Source of the DNA: Leptolyngbya sp. CCY15150
GTDB taxonomy: Bacteria > Cyanobacteriota > Cyanobacteriia > RECH01
DNA length: 64,000 nt
NCBI RefSeq assembly: GCF_016888135.1
Contig: NZ_JACSWB010000132.1
Span: 1-64,000 of the forward strand
Direction: 5' to 3'
Positions 33,203 to 44,746 of this stretch are shown piece after piece. The translations under genes were made by a program, and so were the position numbers. Position 1 is the first letter of the stretch; every line of letters starts with the position of its first letter. The notes below the pieces were generated by a model. The model was given only the letters and a program-made list of their open reading frames with translations, made no database searches and was not told the origin of the DNA.

Positions 33203-33887
33203 GATCAGACTCTCCGTGTTCTTGCTGTATGCGGGTGGCGGCGGCTATGTACACCATGGCCAAAATTGAGAAAATATAGGCTTGGATCAATCCGGTCAGT
33301 AGTCCCATGGCTTGCATGACGACGGGAAACAGCAAGGGGGCGATGGATAGCAGAATACCAACAATCATGGTACCGCTCATCACGTTGCCGAATAGACGTA
33401 CAGCCAAGGCCAGGGTGCGAGAAAGGTCACCAATGATGTTAAACGGCAGCAAAATGGGGGTGGGCTTGAGATAATCCTTTAGGTATGCGCCGACGCCCCG
33501 TCGATGAATACCGAATAGGGGAATGGCGACGAATACGCAGATCGCCAAAGCCGCTGTGGTGGATAGGGAACCGGTCGGGGGTAAGAAGCCTGGGACAATG
33601 GTCAGTAGGTTAGAGGCAGCGATAAAAATAAATAATGTACCTACAAAGGGTAGGTAGGGTTCTGGGTCTTGATCGCTAATGTCACGAATCTGGTCGGCGA
33701 TCGCTCCTACGATCACTTCTAAACTATTCTGTCCCGGTGAGATGCGCGTGGAGCTAGAGAGATGGCGACTAATCCATAGGGATAGCCCAACCAACAGCGC
33801 CATCACCAGCCAGGTAAAGACAAGGGTAGCATTCAGGGCGATCGCGCCATGCTGCCAAAGGATTACGTTGTCGGTGCTAATGTTCAT
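33195..33887 (-). CDS. atpB: N-ATPase a subunit
   Basis: Membrane stator subunit of 230 residues with five to six helices. The essential Arg lies in SRTLALAVRLFGNVMSG, and the last helices read LLTGLIQAYIFSILAMVYI. It provides the two half-channels through which ions reach the c ring. It lies 6 bp after atpR and overlaps atpE by 8 bp, a sign of tight translational coupling. Confidence 0.94.
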   Translation of the reverse strand: MNISTDNVILWQHGAIALNATLVFTWLVMALLVGLSLWISRHLSSSTRISPGQNSLEVIVGAIADQIRDISDQDPEPYLPFVGTLFIFIAASNLLTIVPGFLPPTGSLSTTAALAICVFVAIPLFGIHRRGVGAYLKDYLKPTPILLPFNIIGDLSRTLALAVRLFGNVMSGTMIVGILLSIAPLLFPVVMQAMGLLTGLIQAYIFSILAMVYIAAATRIQQEHGESDHG

Positions 33888-33893
33888 GGTGGT

Positions 33894-34211
33894 TTAGGGC
33901 GTGGAACTGGGATAGCGGGCGGCGATGGTGAACCCGGTACGCACGATCAGTAGGGTGAGGAAAGCAATCAGCAGATTGGTGAACTGGGCCGTGGGCAGGG
34001 GCGATCGCATCAACACCCACCAAAAGCCAGCTAAACAGAGGCTGAGGCGTAGCAGGAGGCTAACAACCAGAATTTTTACGGGAGTTTTACTTTGGGGAAG
34101 ATGGTCTACGGTAACCCAAAGACCGCCAAAATATAAGATACCGATGACAAAACCAGCGATCGCTCCCTCGACCCAGGTTTGTCCGTCAATAAAAGATGTC
34201 CAGATCAGCAT
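33894..34211 (-). CDS. atpR: N-ATPase accessory membrane protein AtpR
   Basis: Small membrane protein of 105 residues with three hydrophobic segments and conserved-looking Arg positions (LLRLSLCLAGFWWVLMR, LLIVRTGFTIAARYP). AtpR is found only in N-ATPase operons and is thought to help assemble or stabilise the c ring, possibly pairing its Arg residues with c-subunit Glu. The start is put at ATG 34211, preceded by AAAAGGT. A longer frame begins 13 codons upstream without such a site. Confidence 0.88.
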   Translation of the reverse strand: MLIWTSFIDGQTWVEGAIAGFVIGILYFGGLWVTVDHLPQSKTPVKILVVSLLLRLSLCLAGFWWVLMRSPLPTAQFTNLLIAFLTLLIVRTGFTIAARYPSSTP

Positions 34212-34373
34212 AATAGTTACCTTTTTGTTGTTTCTTATGGTGCGATCCAATCTGCTTAGACAATCTATGGATTTAAGGCTTGGGCTGTATCCAAGTGCAG
34301 CGGGCGATCGAAGGTAGGATGTTCCGGATATGAACCTTCAGCCAGATTGGATAGAGATGGAAAGGGACTGAAA
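34212..34373. other. Intra-operon gap between atpQ and atpR
   Basis: 162 bp of non-coding sequence inside an otherwise tightly packed operon. It contains no ORF or strong hairpin that I could find. It could hold an internal promoter or processing site. Confidence 0.35.
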
Positions 34374-34676
34374 TTAATCATCTTGACTCTCCTTTTGAAT
34401 CCAATACCAAGCATTCATGCAGCCGATAGCAACTCCAAAGACCAGACCCATTAGCGTCCATGAATAGGGACTGGTAACGTGCCGATCGATCCAGATGCCG
34501 AGGGCAATGCCTAACAGAGCCGGAATGGTGACCGACCAACCCACTAGGCCAAACATGCCAAACCCATACCAAACGCTGTGGTTGCGACGCTGGGCTAGCA
34601 GCTTACGCGTGACTTTTGTGGCAATCTGATCGGGTAAGGTGCGTGAACGTTTGCGGGTGGGAGGATCGGGAGGCAT
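34374..34676 (-). CDS. atpQ: N-ATPase AtpI-like protein AtpQ
   Basis: Protein of 100 residues with a basic N-terminus (PPTRKRSRTLPDQIATKVTRKLL) and two membrane helices (MFGLVGWSVTIPALLGIALGIWID and SWTLMGLVFGVAIGCMNAWYWI). It belongs to the AtpI/AtpQ group that accompanies F-type ATPases and may assist c-ring assembly or Mg2+ uptake. It lies 20 bp after atpC. Confidence 0.88.
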   Translation of the reverse strand: MPPDPPTRKRSRTLPDQIATKVTRKLLAQRRNHSVWYGFGMFGLVGWSVTIPALLGIALGIWIDRHVTSPYSWTLMGLVFGVAIGCMNAWYWIQKESQDD

Positions 34677-34696
34677 GGGTTGAGATCTCCAAACAT

Positions 34697-35077
34697 CTAG
34701 GATAGGTTGAGAAATAGGCGGGCCATGGAGGCTTCTAGTTTGGCTAGGGACGAGCGGGTCTGGCGTTCTTGGTCATCGAGAATACGAAACTGCTGATCGA
34801 CCAACTCCCGTAGGCTTTGTAAATCCTGACCTTGGATGGCATGGCGGGTGGCCACCAACACCCCATCTCCTTGCTTGACCAACAGCCCAGAATCCACCGC
34901 CAGCACATGGGTCTGACCATCGGGGCTGTCAAACATTAAGATGCCGGGAGCCAGGGCGGTGACGTAGTCTACATGGCGGGGCAGTAGGCAAAAGGCACCG
35001 TTTTCAGCCTCAGCAATCACCTTGGTGACCGGCTGGTCAACCAAGATTTTGGTGGGTAGGGTGACTTTGAGATGCAT
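34697..35077 (-). CDS. atpC: N-ATPase epsilon subunit
   Basis: Rotor-stalk subunit of 126 residues: an N-terminal beta sandwich (MHLKVTLPTKILVDQPVTKVIAEAENGAFCLLPRHVDYVTALAPGIL) and a C-terminal helical pair with QFRILDDQERQTRSSLAKLEASMARL. It links gamma to the c ring and may inhibit hydrolysis. The position directly after beta (3-bp gap) is the usual N-ATPase order. Confidence 0.92.
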   Translation of the reverse strand: MHLKVTLPTKILVDQPVTKVIAEAENGAFCLLPRHVDYVTALAPGILMFDSPDGQTHVLAVDSGLLVKQGDGVLVATRHAIQGQDLQSLRELVDQQFRILDDQERQTRSSLAKLEASMARLFLNLS

Positions 35078-35080
35078 GGC

Positions 35081-36972
<1,892 letters not shown>

Positions 36973-38985
36973 TTACAAGGCACTGGTTGTCTCGCTGAAG
37001 TGATAGGTGCTGCGCAGACGTTGATGAACCGTTCGGTATAGCGATGGATCATCGCCCTTCATGCCAACCAGGGTGTAGAGACGTACGGTATTGCGTTCCC
37101 GCCCTTTCAGGGGATGATTGCCCACACACACCACATTCACCTCATCCTTCACCCACTGATAGACAGAATCTGTGATTAAAATATCTGTCCAGAACTTCCG
37201 GGTCATGCCTTCCACGCGGCTAGCAATATTGACCGTATCACCAATCACCGCATATTCTCTACGGCGCAAGGATCCGATATCACCAGCAACGACTTCACCG
37301 AAATTTAGACCTATACCGTTAAATAAGATCGGCTTGCCTGCATCTTGCCACTTAGCCTGTAGATGAACCAACGCCTTCCGCATCTCTAACACGGCGCGCA
37401 CAGCATTGAGTGTATCAGTCTGTTCTCCTTGAGACAGCGGCGATCCAAATTCTGCCATGATCGCATCGCCAATGAACTTATCTACTGTACCACCGGCATT
37501 TAGGATCACCTCAACCATCACATCCAGATATTCATTGAGCTGTTCTACGAGGGCTTCCGGGTCAGAGTTCATCGATAGGGTTGTAAATCCTCGGATGTCG
37601 CAGAACAGGATTGTAGCATTGAGGCGCTTACCCTTGAGTAAGGATTGGTAGTCTTCAGAATAGTGGGTGAGAATTTCCTGCACGATGGGAGAGGCCACGT
37701 ATCGTTCTAGCGTACGGCGCAAGCGCTGTTGCTCAAGCTGGCTTTGGACAGAATTAGCGACGATCGCCGTTGAACCACTCAGGGCGATCGCTCCTAGGGG
37801 AATCATCGTGGGTAACGTATACCTCCCTAAGGTAAAGCTAATATAACTAATGCTTGCCCAACTGAGAATCAGGACGAGGGTTAACACCACCTGACGGGAT
37901 GCTTTGTGAACAATCCACAGGAGAATGCCGCTACTGCCGGTGATGATCAACACCAGGATTGCATCATACCCTGGATGGGGCAGCCAATGGGTGACGACCT
38001 TTCCCTGCAAGGTGTTGGCGATCGCTGTTGCATGGAGTTCAACGCCGGGGGTTCGATCATCGAAGGGAGTGCGGACGATATCCTCTAAACTGACGGCGGT
38101 TGCGCCAATTAAGACAAGTTTGTTGTTAAACGTTCCTTGCCGCTGATGCCTAGCCCAGGTCACGGGATCTAAAATCTCCCAAAACGGTACCTGACGAAAC
38201 GTTACCCCGCCTGGGCCATAGTAGTAGAGTTCCGACCGTGCCATCTCGGGCGTGAGTGTTGTTGTTCGGTCAGCGGCCTGTAGGCTGGCCTCTGCAAAAC
38301 TTGGGATCTGAGGAATCGAGGTGGCAATTACCTCGTCATAATAGCGACTGGGCTGATCATAGATGCGGCCATCTACCCCTGGAATGACGTTAATATGTCC
38401 TTGATGATTATCCTCTGCACCCCATAGAATCGGCTGAGCTAGTTGATGGATAAGGTTACCGTCCTGAATATAGGCATCATAAAACCCTGCCAACACAATG
38501 CGATCGCCATAGGCTTGCAGGGCTTGCTCTAGGCTCTGATCGTCTTCAATGCCGTAAGAACTAGGGTCTAGGAATAATATATCTAGGGATACCGATCGCG
38601 CCCTCGCCTGCATGAGACGATCAAGGGCGATCGCATAGGCACGGCGCTGCCAGGGCCAGTTTTGGATAGGAGCTAAATCGGCATACTGTTCTGGCTTGGA
38701 TGCATAAAACTCGCCTTGGATCAGAGATGCTTGGTCAATTGCTAGAATGATAATATCGTCGGGTGGTGTGACAACCCCACGCAGTCGATAAAATATAAGT
38801 TGCGATCGCTTTTCGATCAGTTGAATTAAGGGATGGTTGGTAGCCGTTAGCGCGGTGCTGCTGAGGGTGATACACCCAATGATTAAATAGCTTAGGTAGA
38901 TAAGATTTATCTTCCGTCTACCCGATGTGCTTTTAGACGGTGGGCTGGGGTTAAATTTCAATAAAAAACGGCGTAACATGGTCAT
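36973..38985 (-). CDS. CHASE2-domain adenylate cyclase
   Basis: Protein of 670 residues. An N-terminal membrane anchor (INLIYLSYLIIGCITLSSTAL) leads into an extracellular CHASE2 sensor (about 50-330, with DIIILAIDQASL, RRAYAIALDRLM and ELHATAIANTLQGK). Three more membrane helices (about 340-415) follow. The class III cyclase domain (about 450-640) has metal-binding D463 (FCDIRGFT) and D507 (GDAIMAEFG), purine-selecting Lys in VDKFIGD, and the transition-state Asn and Arg in GDTVNIASRVEG. Lys with this context favours ATP over GTP. It should make cAMP in response to an unknown outside signal. The next gene in the same direction upstream is a FecR-domain protein, a pairing often seen in cyanobacteria. 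Confidence 0.9.
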   Translation of the reverse strand: MTMLRRFLLKFNPSPPSKSTSGRRKINLIYLSYLIIGCITLSSTALTATNHPLIQLIEKRSQLIFYRLRGVVTPPDDIIILAIDQASLIQGEFYASKPEQYADLAPIQNWPWQRRAYAIALDRLMQARARSVSLDILFLDPSSYGIEDDQSLEQALQAYGDRIVLAGFYDAYIQDGNLIHQLAQPILWGAEDNHQGHINVIPGVDGRIYDQPSRYYDEVIATSIPQIPSFAEASLQAADRTTTLTPEMARSELYYYGPGGVTFRQVPFWEILDPVTWARHQRQGTFNNKLVLIGATAVSLEDIVRTPFDDRTPGVELHATAIANTLQGKVVTHWLPHPGYDAILVLIITGSSGILLWIVHKASRQVVLTLVLILSWASISYISFTLGRYTLPTMIPLGAIALSGSTAIVANSVQSQLEQQRLRRTLERYVASPIVQEILTHYSEDYQSLLKGKRLNATILFCDIRGFTTLSMNSDPEALVEQLNEYLDVMVEVILNAGGTVDKFIGDAIMAEFGSPLSQGEQTDTLNAVRAVLEMRKALVHLQAKWQDAGKPILFNGIGLNFGEVVAGDIGSLRRREYAVIGDTVNIASRVEGMTRKFWTDILITDSVYQWVKDEVNVVCVGNHPLKGRERNTVRLYTLVGMKGDDPSLYRTVHQRLRSTYHFSETTSAL

Positions 38986-39098
38986 AAAACTCTTATTGTA
39001 ATTTTTATCTTTATGGGTTTAGTATCAGTAAAATGCGCATAGCCTACGGCATGGCTTTGCTAAAGCGACAGCGTAACGCATTCAGTCCTCATGAGATA

Positions 39099-39130
39099 GT
39101 GCATTACGGCTTCGCCTAACAGCACCCTAC
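39099..39130. repeat. Short hairpin repeat of a common cyanobacterial type
   Basis: GTGCATTACGGCTTCGCCTA and the following AACAGCACCC fold into an imperfect stem-loop. It resembles the GTGCGTTA...TAACGCAC intergenic repeats widespread in cyanobacterial genomes. A related half-copy (CGTAACGCATT) lies just upstream near 39072. Confidence 0.4.
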
Positions 39131-39238
39131 AATAAGGTTGATTGAGAGATCCCCCTACTGTCCACCTATTGATTAGGGGGCGCGCACAATAACGAGTAAT
39201 CAGACGGTGGGAAGGCGCTGCTGATCAAGCTGATCCAT

Positions 39239-39283
39239 CTAGTTGGGTTGAACCTAGTTGGGTTGAACCTAGTTGGGTTGAAC
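39239..39283. repeat. Three tandem copies of a 15-bp unit
   Basis: CTAGTTGGGTTGAAC occurs three times head to tail without change (39239-39253, 39254-39268, 39269-39283). The length is a multiple of three, so a short minus-strand frame reads FNPTR three times. Such short exact arrays vary between strains. Confidence 0.85.
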
Positions 39284-39397
39284 CCCTGCTCTTCTCTGGA
39301 AGAGCCGTGAACGGTAGATAGATAGCTGTACTCAACAACGCCCTCATCTATGGCAGTTAAAGGAGGACGGGACAAGGCGATCCCTCCGTCCTAGACG

Positions 39398-40213
39398 CTA
39401 GAAAGGTAGGCTAGGCCGAGGAGGCGCTATGGACTCTACTGGTGAACCACCGCTGGGGTACGGCACATCTGGAAAGAGCTGGGTAAAGCTCTCACGAATT
39501 TGATCCATGCCTGGCAGTTCAGTCAAGAAGGCATCGAATAATTCTCCCAGCAGAATCTCAATGAAGTCATTCGCGGTCATTCGCTCCACGGTGCCAAACT
39601 CTTCACCCTCTGTGGTTTGAATTTTTTCGCCTGCCGTCAGCGTGATGGATTCACGGTTGACATCTGATGTAACGCCTGGGCTTTCTAGGGGAGCCGCAGC
39701 CGCATCGCTTGGGGGAGCCGCAGCCGCATCGTCCGCCACCTGCTTGCTCAGCGTCACTTCACCTTCTAGTACCTGGATGGTCTCCCGGCCCGCCTCATCC
39801 ACCGACAGCAGATAGGTCGTACCTCGTACCCCAGCTAGGGTAGAAGGTGTGCAGCCATTGATCGAACCATTCACCAATAATGTACCGCTTTGTAAATTGG
39901 CACATTGCCCAATGGTCAATACGGAGTTGCTGGCTAGACGAGCGACCGCTCCTGTATTGAAGTTAATTTGAGCACGGGCACTGCCGGTACGCACGCGCTG
40001 CCCTTGGCTGGCCGTGTCGTTCACCCGAGCGATCGCCTCTTGGATATAGACCTGATCGCTATCTAAAATTTCGGTCACTCGTCCAGAGGTGATCGATTGC
40101 GCTGTACTGGGCGTACTGACCAATGCCAGCCCAAAGCATAGACATAATCCCAACGAAAAACTCAAAACCGTTTTCCAGTGACGATCCATGAACCCCGTCA
40201 ATCTTCGTAGCAT
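39398..40213 (-). CDS. Exported FecR-domain protein
   Basis: Protein of 271 residues with a signal peptide (VLSFSLGLCLCFGLALVSTPSTAQS) and a FecR domain (about 55-150: QRVRTGSARAQINFNTGAVARLASNSVLTIG, LAGVRGTTYLLSV, IQVLEGEVTLS). A low-complexity linker encoded by a direct repeat carries DAAAAP twice, and a Pro-rich end follows. CAGGAG 7 bases before ATG 40213 fixes the start. FecR domains act in envelope signalling and may bind partner sensor domains. The neighbouring CHASE2 cyclase on the same strand suggests they work together. Confidence 0.85.
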   Translation of the reverse strand: MLRRLTGFMDRHWKTVLSFSLGLCLCFGLALVSTPSTAQSITSGRVTEILDSDQVYIQEAIARVNDTASQGQRVRTGSARAQINFNTGAVARLASNSVLTIGQCANLQSGTLLVNGSINGCTPSTLAGVRGTTYLLSVDEAGRETIQVLEGEVTLSKQVADDAAAAPPSDAAAAPLESPGVTSDVNRESITLTAGEKIQTTEGEEFGTVERMTANDFIEILLGELFDAFLTELPGMDQIRESFTQLFPDVPYPSGGSPVESIAPPRPSLPF

Positions 40214-40499
40214 TCAAAATCTCCTGAGCATCAAGAACGTGTAGAGGGCTCAACTCCATGAAACCCCCTAGAGATTGTAATGGTGGATACTGTTTATCAT
40301 GATTCAACACGTAAGAATCTTGCCCTAAATTGTTAAGAAAAAGAGACAAGACATGTTGATAGACTGCGTAGATTCACGTGATCCCCTGATTGTAGCAATC
40401 CGATTTTAAGGATGGTTGCTGCTTAACATGAAGTTTCCGTTGTCTCCCAGCCTGAGAGCTGGTTCGATGGGATCGAGCGAGGACGGCTAGAAGCCATAG
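40214..40499. other. Intergenic stretch before the riboswitch
   Basis: About 290 bp between the FecR gene (minus) and the riboswitch (plus). Both need promoters here. No other element seen. Confidence 0.4.
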
Positions 40500-40645
40500 A
40501 TGCTGTGATAGGCTTAGAAAAAGCTGGTTTTAGTGGGAAGCAGCCACTAAACGTAAGGGGGAAAGTCCGGTGAGAATCCGGCGCTGTCCCGCAACTGTGA
40601 TGAGATGCGTGATCGATCTCTAAGTCAGGATGCCCGCCGCTGTCA
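40500..40645 (+). ncRNA. Cobalamin (AdoCbl/B12) riboswitch
   Basis: The conserved core is present in order: a GGTTTTAGTGG/CCACTAAAC helix, then AAGGGGGAAAGTCCGGTGAG and AATCCGGCGCTGTCCCGC, then AACTGTGA, and the 3-prime B12 box AGTCAGGATGCCCGCC. This family represses downstream genes when B12 is abundant. The plus strand downstream has only a possible 53-codon frame and, after about 400 bp, an unknown gene. None is a known B12 transport, synthesis or B12-independent enzyme gene. The exact P1 limits are estimates. Confidence 0.9.
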
Positions 40646-40675
40646 GTTCGATTCATATCCATCTGCGAGGTACGG

Positions 40676-40837
40676 ATGAGCCATTGGTTGAGTTACGTTG
40701 TGCATAATAAGTGTCTTCCATCTAGTTCTAGGCGGCAGAAATTTCCCGACTACCGTCGCGCAGGCGTCGCGCCTGCAGCAAGCCAGAGGCTTGTGCGACA
40801 GTGGACTCCATGCATATATGGATGTTTCTCCACCTGA
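40676..40837 (+). CDS. Possible small or truncated ORF directly after the riboswitch
   Basis: ATG 40676 follows GAGG by a normal distance and opens a frame of 53 codons (MSHWLSYVVHNKCLPSS...). The second half runs through a double-hairpin repeat at 40760-40796, so the natural end may have been replaced. I recognise no family. It may be the remnant of the gene once controlled by the riboswitch, or chance. Confidence 0.25.
   Translation: MSHWLSYVVHNKCLPSSSRRQKFPDYRRAGVAPAASQRLVRQWTPCIYGCFST
40760..40796. repeat. REP-like double hairpin
   Basis: GCAGGCG-TCG-CGCCTGC (40760-40776) is a perfect 7-bp stem. It is followed at once by CAAGCC-AGA-GGCTTG. Such GC-rich doublets resemble dispersed intergenic repeats of cyanobacteria. 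Only one copy was noticed in this window. Confidence 0.45.
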
Positions 40838-41042
40838 CGTCAAGTCTTCATGTTGCGACCTAGGTGATCGGCATCGTCCGCAACCCTAGTTCGCGACCCT
40901 AGTTCATAACCATGGTCAGAGGGGGGCGATCGCCTCTCTCTAGACCCATTCATGACGTTACTAGGGGCGATCGTTCCCAATGCTATGAGCGATCGCCCGA
41001 CCCTTTGCTCGTTGTTCATGTCTAGTGTATGAGACTGGTTCT

Positions 41043-41489
41043 ATGCGTTTTCAACCGGATCAGTGGACAGACCACTGTGACTCCTGGATGCCCTCCTTCA
41101 TCCACGACCATTATTTGATGATTGGCTCCATGGCTTGGCAAGGCTATCAGCAGGCGGGACGTGGGCTGGTGTTCTGTGAGATTTACCCATCTCAGGGGCG
41201 ATCCTCTAGCTTTTGGCCCTATCGTCTGCGGTTTACGCCTCAACGACATATGCCTAGTCGGCTACAGCGGCTGGCGTTAGAGGATGACACCATCGATCAG
41301 GTGGGGCGATCGCTGACCACCTATGATCCCCATCAAGCCATGGTGCTGCTGCTGGTCGCGGGTGACCAGATTGAGATCGACCTACTGCAGAATGTAGCGA
41401 TCGCTCCGGAGATCTGCCATGCCCAAATCCTACAGCGTTGGTCAGAGTTTCAGCCCTGTTTTACCCATCCCTGGCTCGATCAACCCTAG
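41043..41489 (+). CDS. Hypothetical protein, 148 residues
   Basis: I do not recognise the family. The frame is open, has HIP1 sites and normal codon use, and reads as a compact soluble protein rich in Trp, His and Gln (MRFQPDQWTDHCDSWMPSFI, then RLALEDDTIDQVGRSLTTYDPHQAMVLLLVAGDQIEIDLL). The start is put at ATG 41043; a GTG six codons earlier is also in frame and neither has a strong ribosome site. It is the first convincing gene downstream of the cobalamin riboswitch, but about 400 bp away. Confidence 0.6.
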   Translation: MRFQPDQWTDHCDSWMPSFIHDHYLMIGSMAWQGYQQAGRGLVFCEIYPSQGRSSSFWPYRLRFTPQRHMPSRLQRLALEDDTIDQVGRSLTTYDPHQAMVLLLVAGDQIEIDLLQNVAIAPEICHAQILQRWSEFQPCFTHPWLDQP

Positions 41490-41875
41490 CTGTTGGCCCC
41501 TAGGACGCTTTCAAGATCGGTCTATGCCCCCGCCAAAGGTTTCGCCGATCGGCTACAATGCCTGCGATAGTCTCGTACTCATCCGGCTTTTGAACGTGAC
41601 AACGTTAGGGCGTGACAACCTTAGAGGGTAGGATGTCATGCCCAAGGCTGATTGAGCTCATTGAGATCATCGTCTCACCTACCTCTCTCTGTTAACTTGC
41701 TGTACCCTATAAAACTGACGCTGTGACGTGATCTGAGATGTCGGAACAATGGCTGACATTCCCAGAGCAACAACGCTGATCCTTGTAATTGCTTGAAACT
41801 ACCTATGGTCAACCCAGTTCATCCAATTGTTGTTCATCTATCTGGGCTGCTACCTCGCCGCCAAGGAGTTGCCCT
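41490..41875. other. Intergenic region before the desaturase gene
   Basis: 386 bp. It contains a 16-17-bp near-perfect direct repeat (CGTGACAACGTTAGGG / CGTGACAACCTTAGAGG at 41595-41627), which could be a regulator site upstream of the lipid genes. No ORF of note. Confidence 0.45.
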
Positions 41876-42712
41876 ATGATCGACGCTCAATACAACCCGC
41901 CTCGTCCGCGCTGGGATGTGATCACCTTTACGATCGCCCTCCATCTGGCTGCCCTGCTTGCCATCTTCCCCGCCAATTTCAGTTGGTCGGCCGTAGGGGT
42001 TGCAGTAATGCTCCATGCCCTCACCATTGGTTTAGGTATTTCCCTAGGGTTTCATCGTCTGGCAACCCACCGCAGCTTCAAAGTACCCAAGTGGCTAGAG
42101 TACTTTTTTATTCTCTGTGGCACCTTAGCTGGTCAGGGTGCGGTAAAGGGATGGGTGGGATATCACCGGATGCATCATCTCTATGCCGATCGCCAGGGCG
42201 ATCCCCATGACTCTAGCCAAGGGTTTTGGTGGAGTCACATCGGCTGGCTGATGCACACCATTCCTAGCAGCGGTGAACTGCGGCGGTTTACCCAAGATAT
42301 CAACGGCGACCCGTTCTATGAATTTTGCCATAAGCACTACATTGCTTTGCAGGTTGTGCTAGGTGTTTTACTCTATGCCTTGGGCGGAATGCCCTGGGTG
42401 GTGTGGGGTATCTTTGTACGGCTCTTTGTGGGCTTTCACAGCACCTGCTTTGTGAACAGCGCTTGTCATATGGTGGGCTATCGCTCCCATGAGGTTGAGG
42501 ATACCTCCACCAATTGCTGGTGGGTGGCCCTGCTCACCTTTGGAGAAGGATGGCATAATAACCATCACGCGAACCAATCGTCTGTGCGATACGGCTGGCG
42601 CTGGTGGGAGCTTGATATGGTTTGGCTGACGGTGTGGTTCTTGCAATCCATGGGTCTGGCGAGTCAGGTTAAAGCAACCCTCCCTTCTAGCAAATCTCTA
42701 GCGACAAAATAG
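41876..42712 (+). CDS. desC: Acyl-lipid/acyl-CoA delta-9-type desaturase
   Basis: Membrane di-iron desaturase of 278 residues. The three histidine boxes are H60-R-L-A-T-H65, H97-R-M-H-H101 and H227-N-N-H-H231, on a four-helix membrane scaffold. GFHRLATHRSFK and the GWVGYHRMHHLYADRQGDPHD block are typical of DesC-type delta-9 enzymes, which place the first double bond in acyl chains. AAGGAG 7 bases upstream fixes ATG 41876; longer upstream frames are not supported. It abuts the cyclopropane synthase gene, so both are likely co-transcribed. The exact regiospecificity and acyl carrier cannot be read from sequence. Confidence 0.88.
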   Translation: MIDAQYNPPRPRWDVITFTIALHLAALLAIFPANFSWSAVGVAVMLHALTIGLGISLGFHRLATHRSFKVPKWLEYFFILCGTLAGQGAVKGWVGYHRMHHLYADRQGDPHDSSQGFWWSHIGWLMHTIPSSGELRRFTQDINGDPFYEFCHKHYIALQVVLGVLLYALGGMPWVVWGIFVRLFVGFHSTCFVNSACHMVGYRSHEVEDTSTNCWWVALLTFGEGWHNNHHANQSSVRYGWRWWELDMVWLTVWFLQSMGLASQVKATLPSSKSLATK

Positions 42713-44017
<1,305 letters not shown>

Positions 44018-44746
44018 CCTGCCAGCAGTTGCCTGAGGGAGACTTCAGGTCTAGGGGGCAAACCTGGGGGGCGATCGCAATTTTCGGTGTTGCTTAGATG
44101 AGAGATGAATTCCCTGAACCAACCGTTGCACCATCGGCTGTTCAGAAATAGGTTCATCTCAGAAATCAGCACCGCTCAATTTTTTTTTTTCAGAGTAATG
44201 TCCGGAATCCGGAAACTTGCCCGTGTATTTACGGTTGGTTTTGCATCTTGGTGCAAAGCCGATCATGGATCAAGGTCTCTTCGTGATCGTTCGGAGTGAC
44301 TCGCTACATAGGATCGAATCCTCAATTTTCGCTCCATCGCTTGAACTACAGTACTAGTCCCTGTACTTCTGCAACCGATGGTGTTAGATAATGGGGGATT
44401 GAAACATTCTGAGACGGTTGATCAGACGGCCCATCTCTTCGTGAAACTTGGGTTTGCTGAATCAGACGGGCCAGAATTTAGATTCAAGGTTTTCAGTTTT
44501 CTGATGATCTGCTGCATTGTCTTGACTATCTAATAATTTATCTAGTTGTGTTTGTCTAGGTAAATTTATCTTGTTAGCCAAGCCTCAGAGGCGCGGGCGA
44601 TCGCCCACGTCTTGTCAATAAATGCTTGCAGAGCATCACGGTTTTAAGATTTTTGGTTCCTACCTGTAGAACGCTCGAATCATTGATGTGGCAGTGCTCT
44701 ATGCCTGCTGCAAATTCGACATCTATATTTTTCCTAAGGATGCATT
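44018..44746. other. Intergenic region upstream of the subtilase gene
   Basis: About 730 bp. It contains a run of 11 T at 44180-44190 and AT-rich DNA near 44520-44570. No gene, repeat or RNA motif recognised; a 64-codon frame at 44105-44299 lacks coding character. Confidence 0.5.

Larger units (their letters stand above)
38986..39397. other. Intergenic region with repeats
   Basis: About 410 bp between the cyclase and FecR genes, holding a cyanobacterial-type hairpin repeat and a 3 x 15-bp tandem repeat. A 69-codon minus-strand open frame spans the tandem repeat (FNPTR three times) but lacks other coding signs. Confidence 0.5.

Noticed and set aside
44300-44340. tRNA-like GGATCGAATCC stretch
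   Set aside because: It lacks a proper T-arm and no acceptor, D-arm or anticodon arm could be folded around it.
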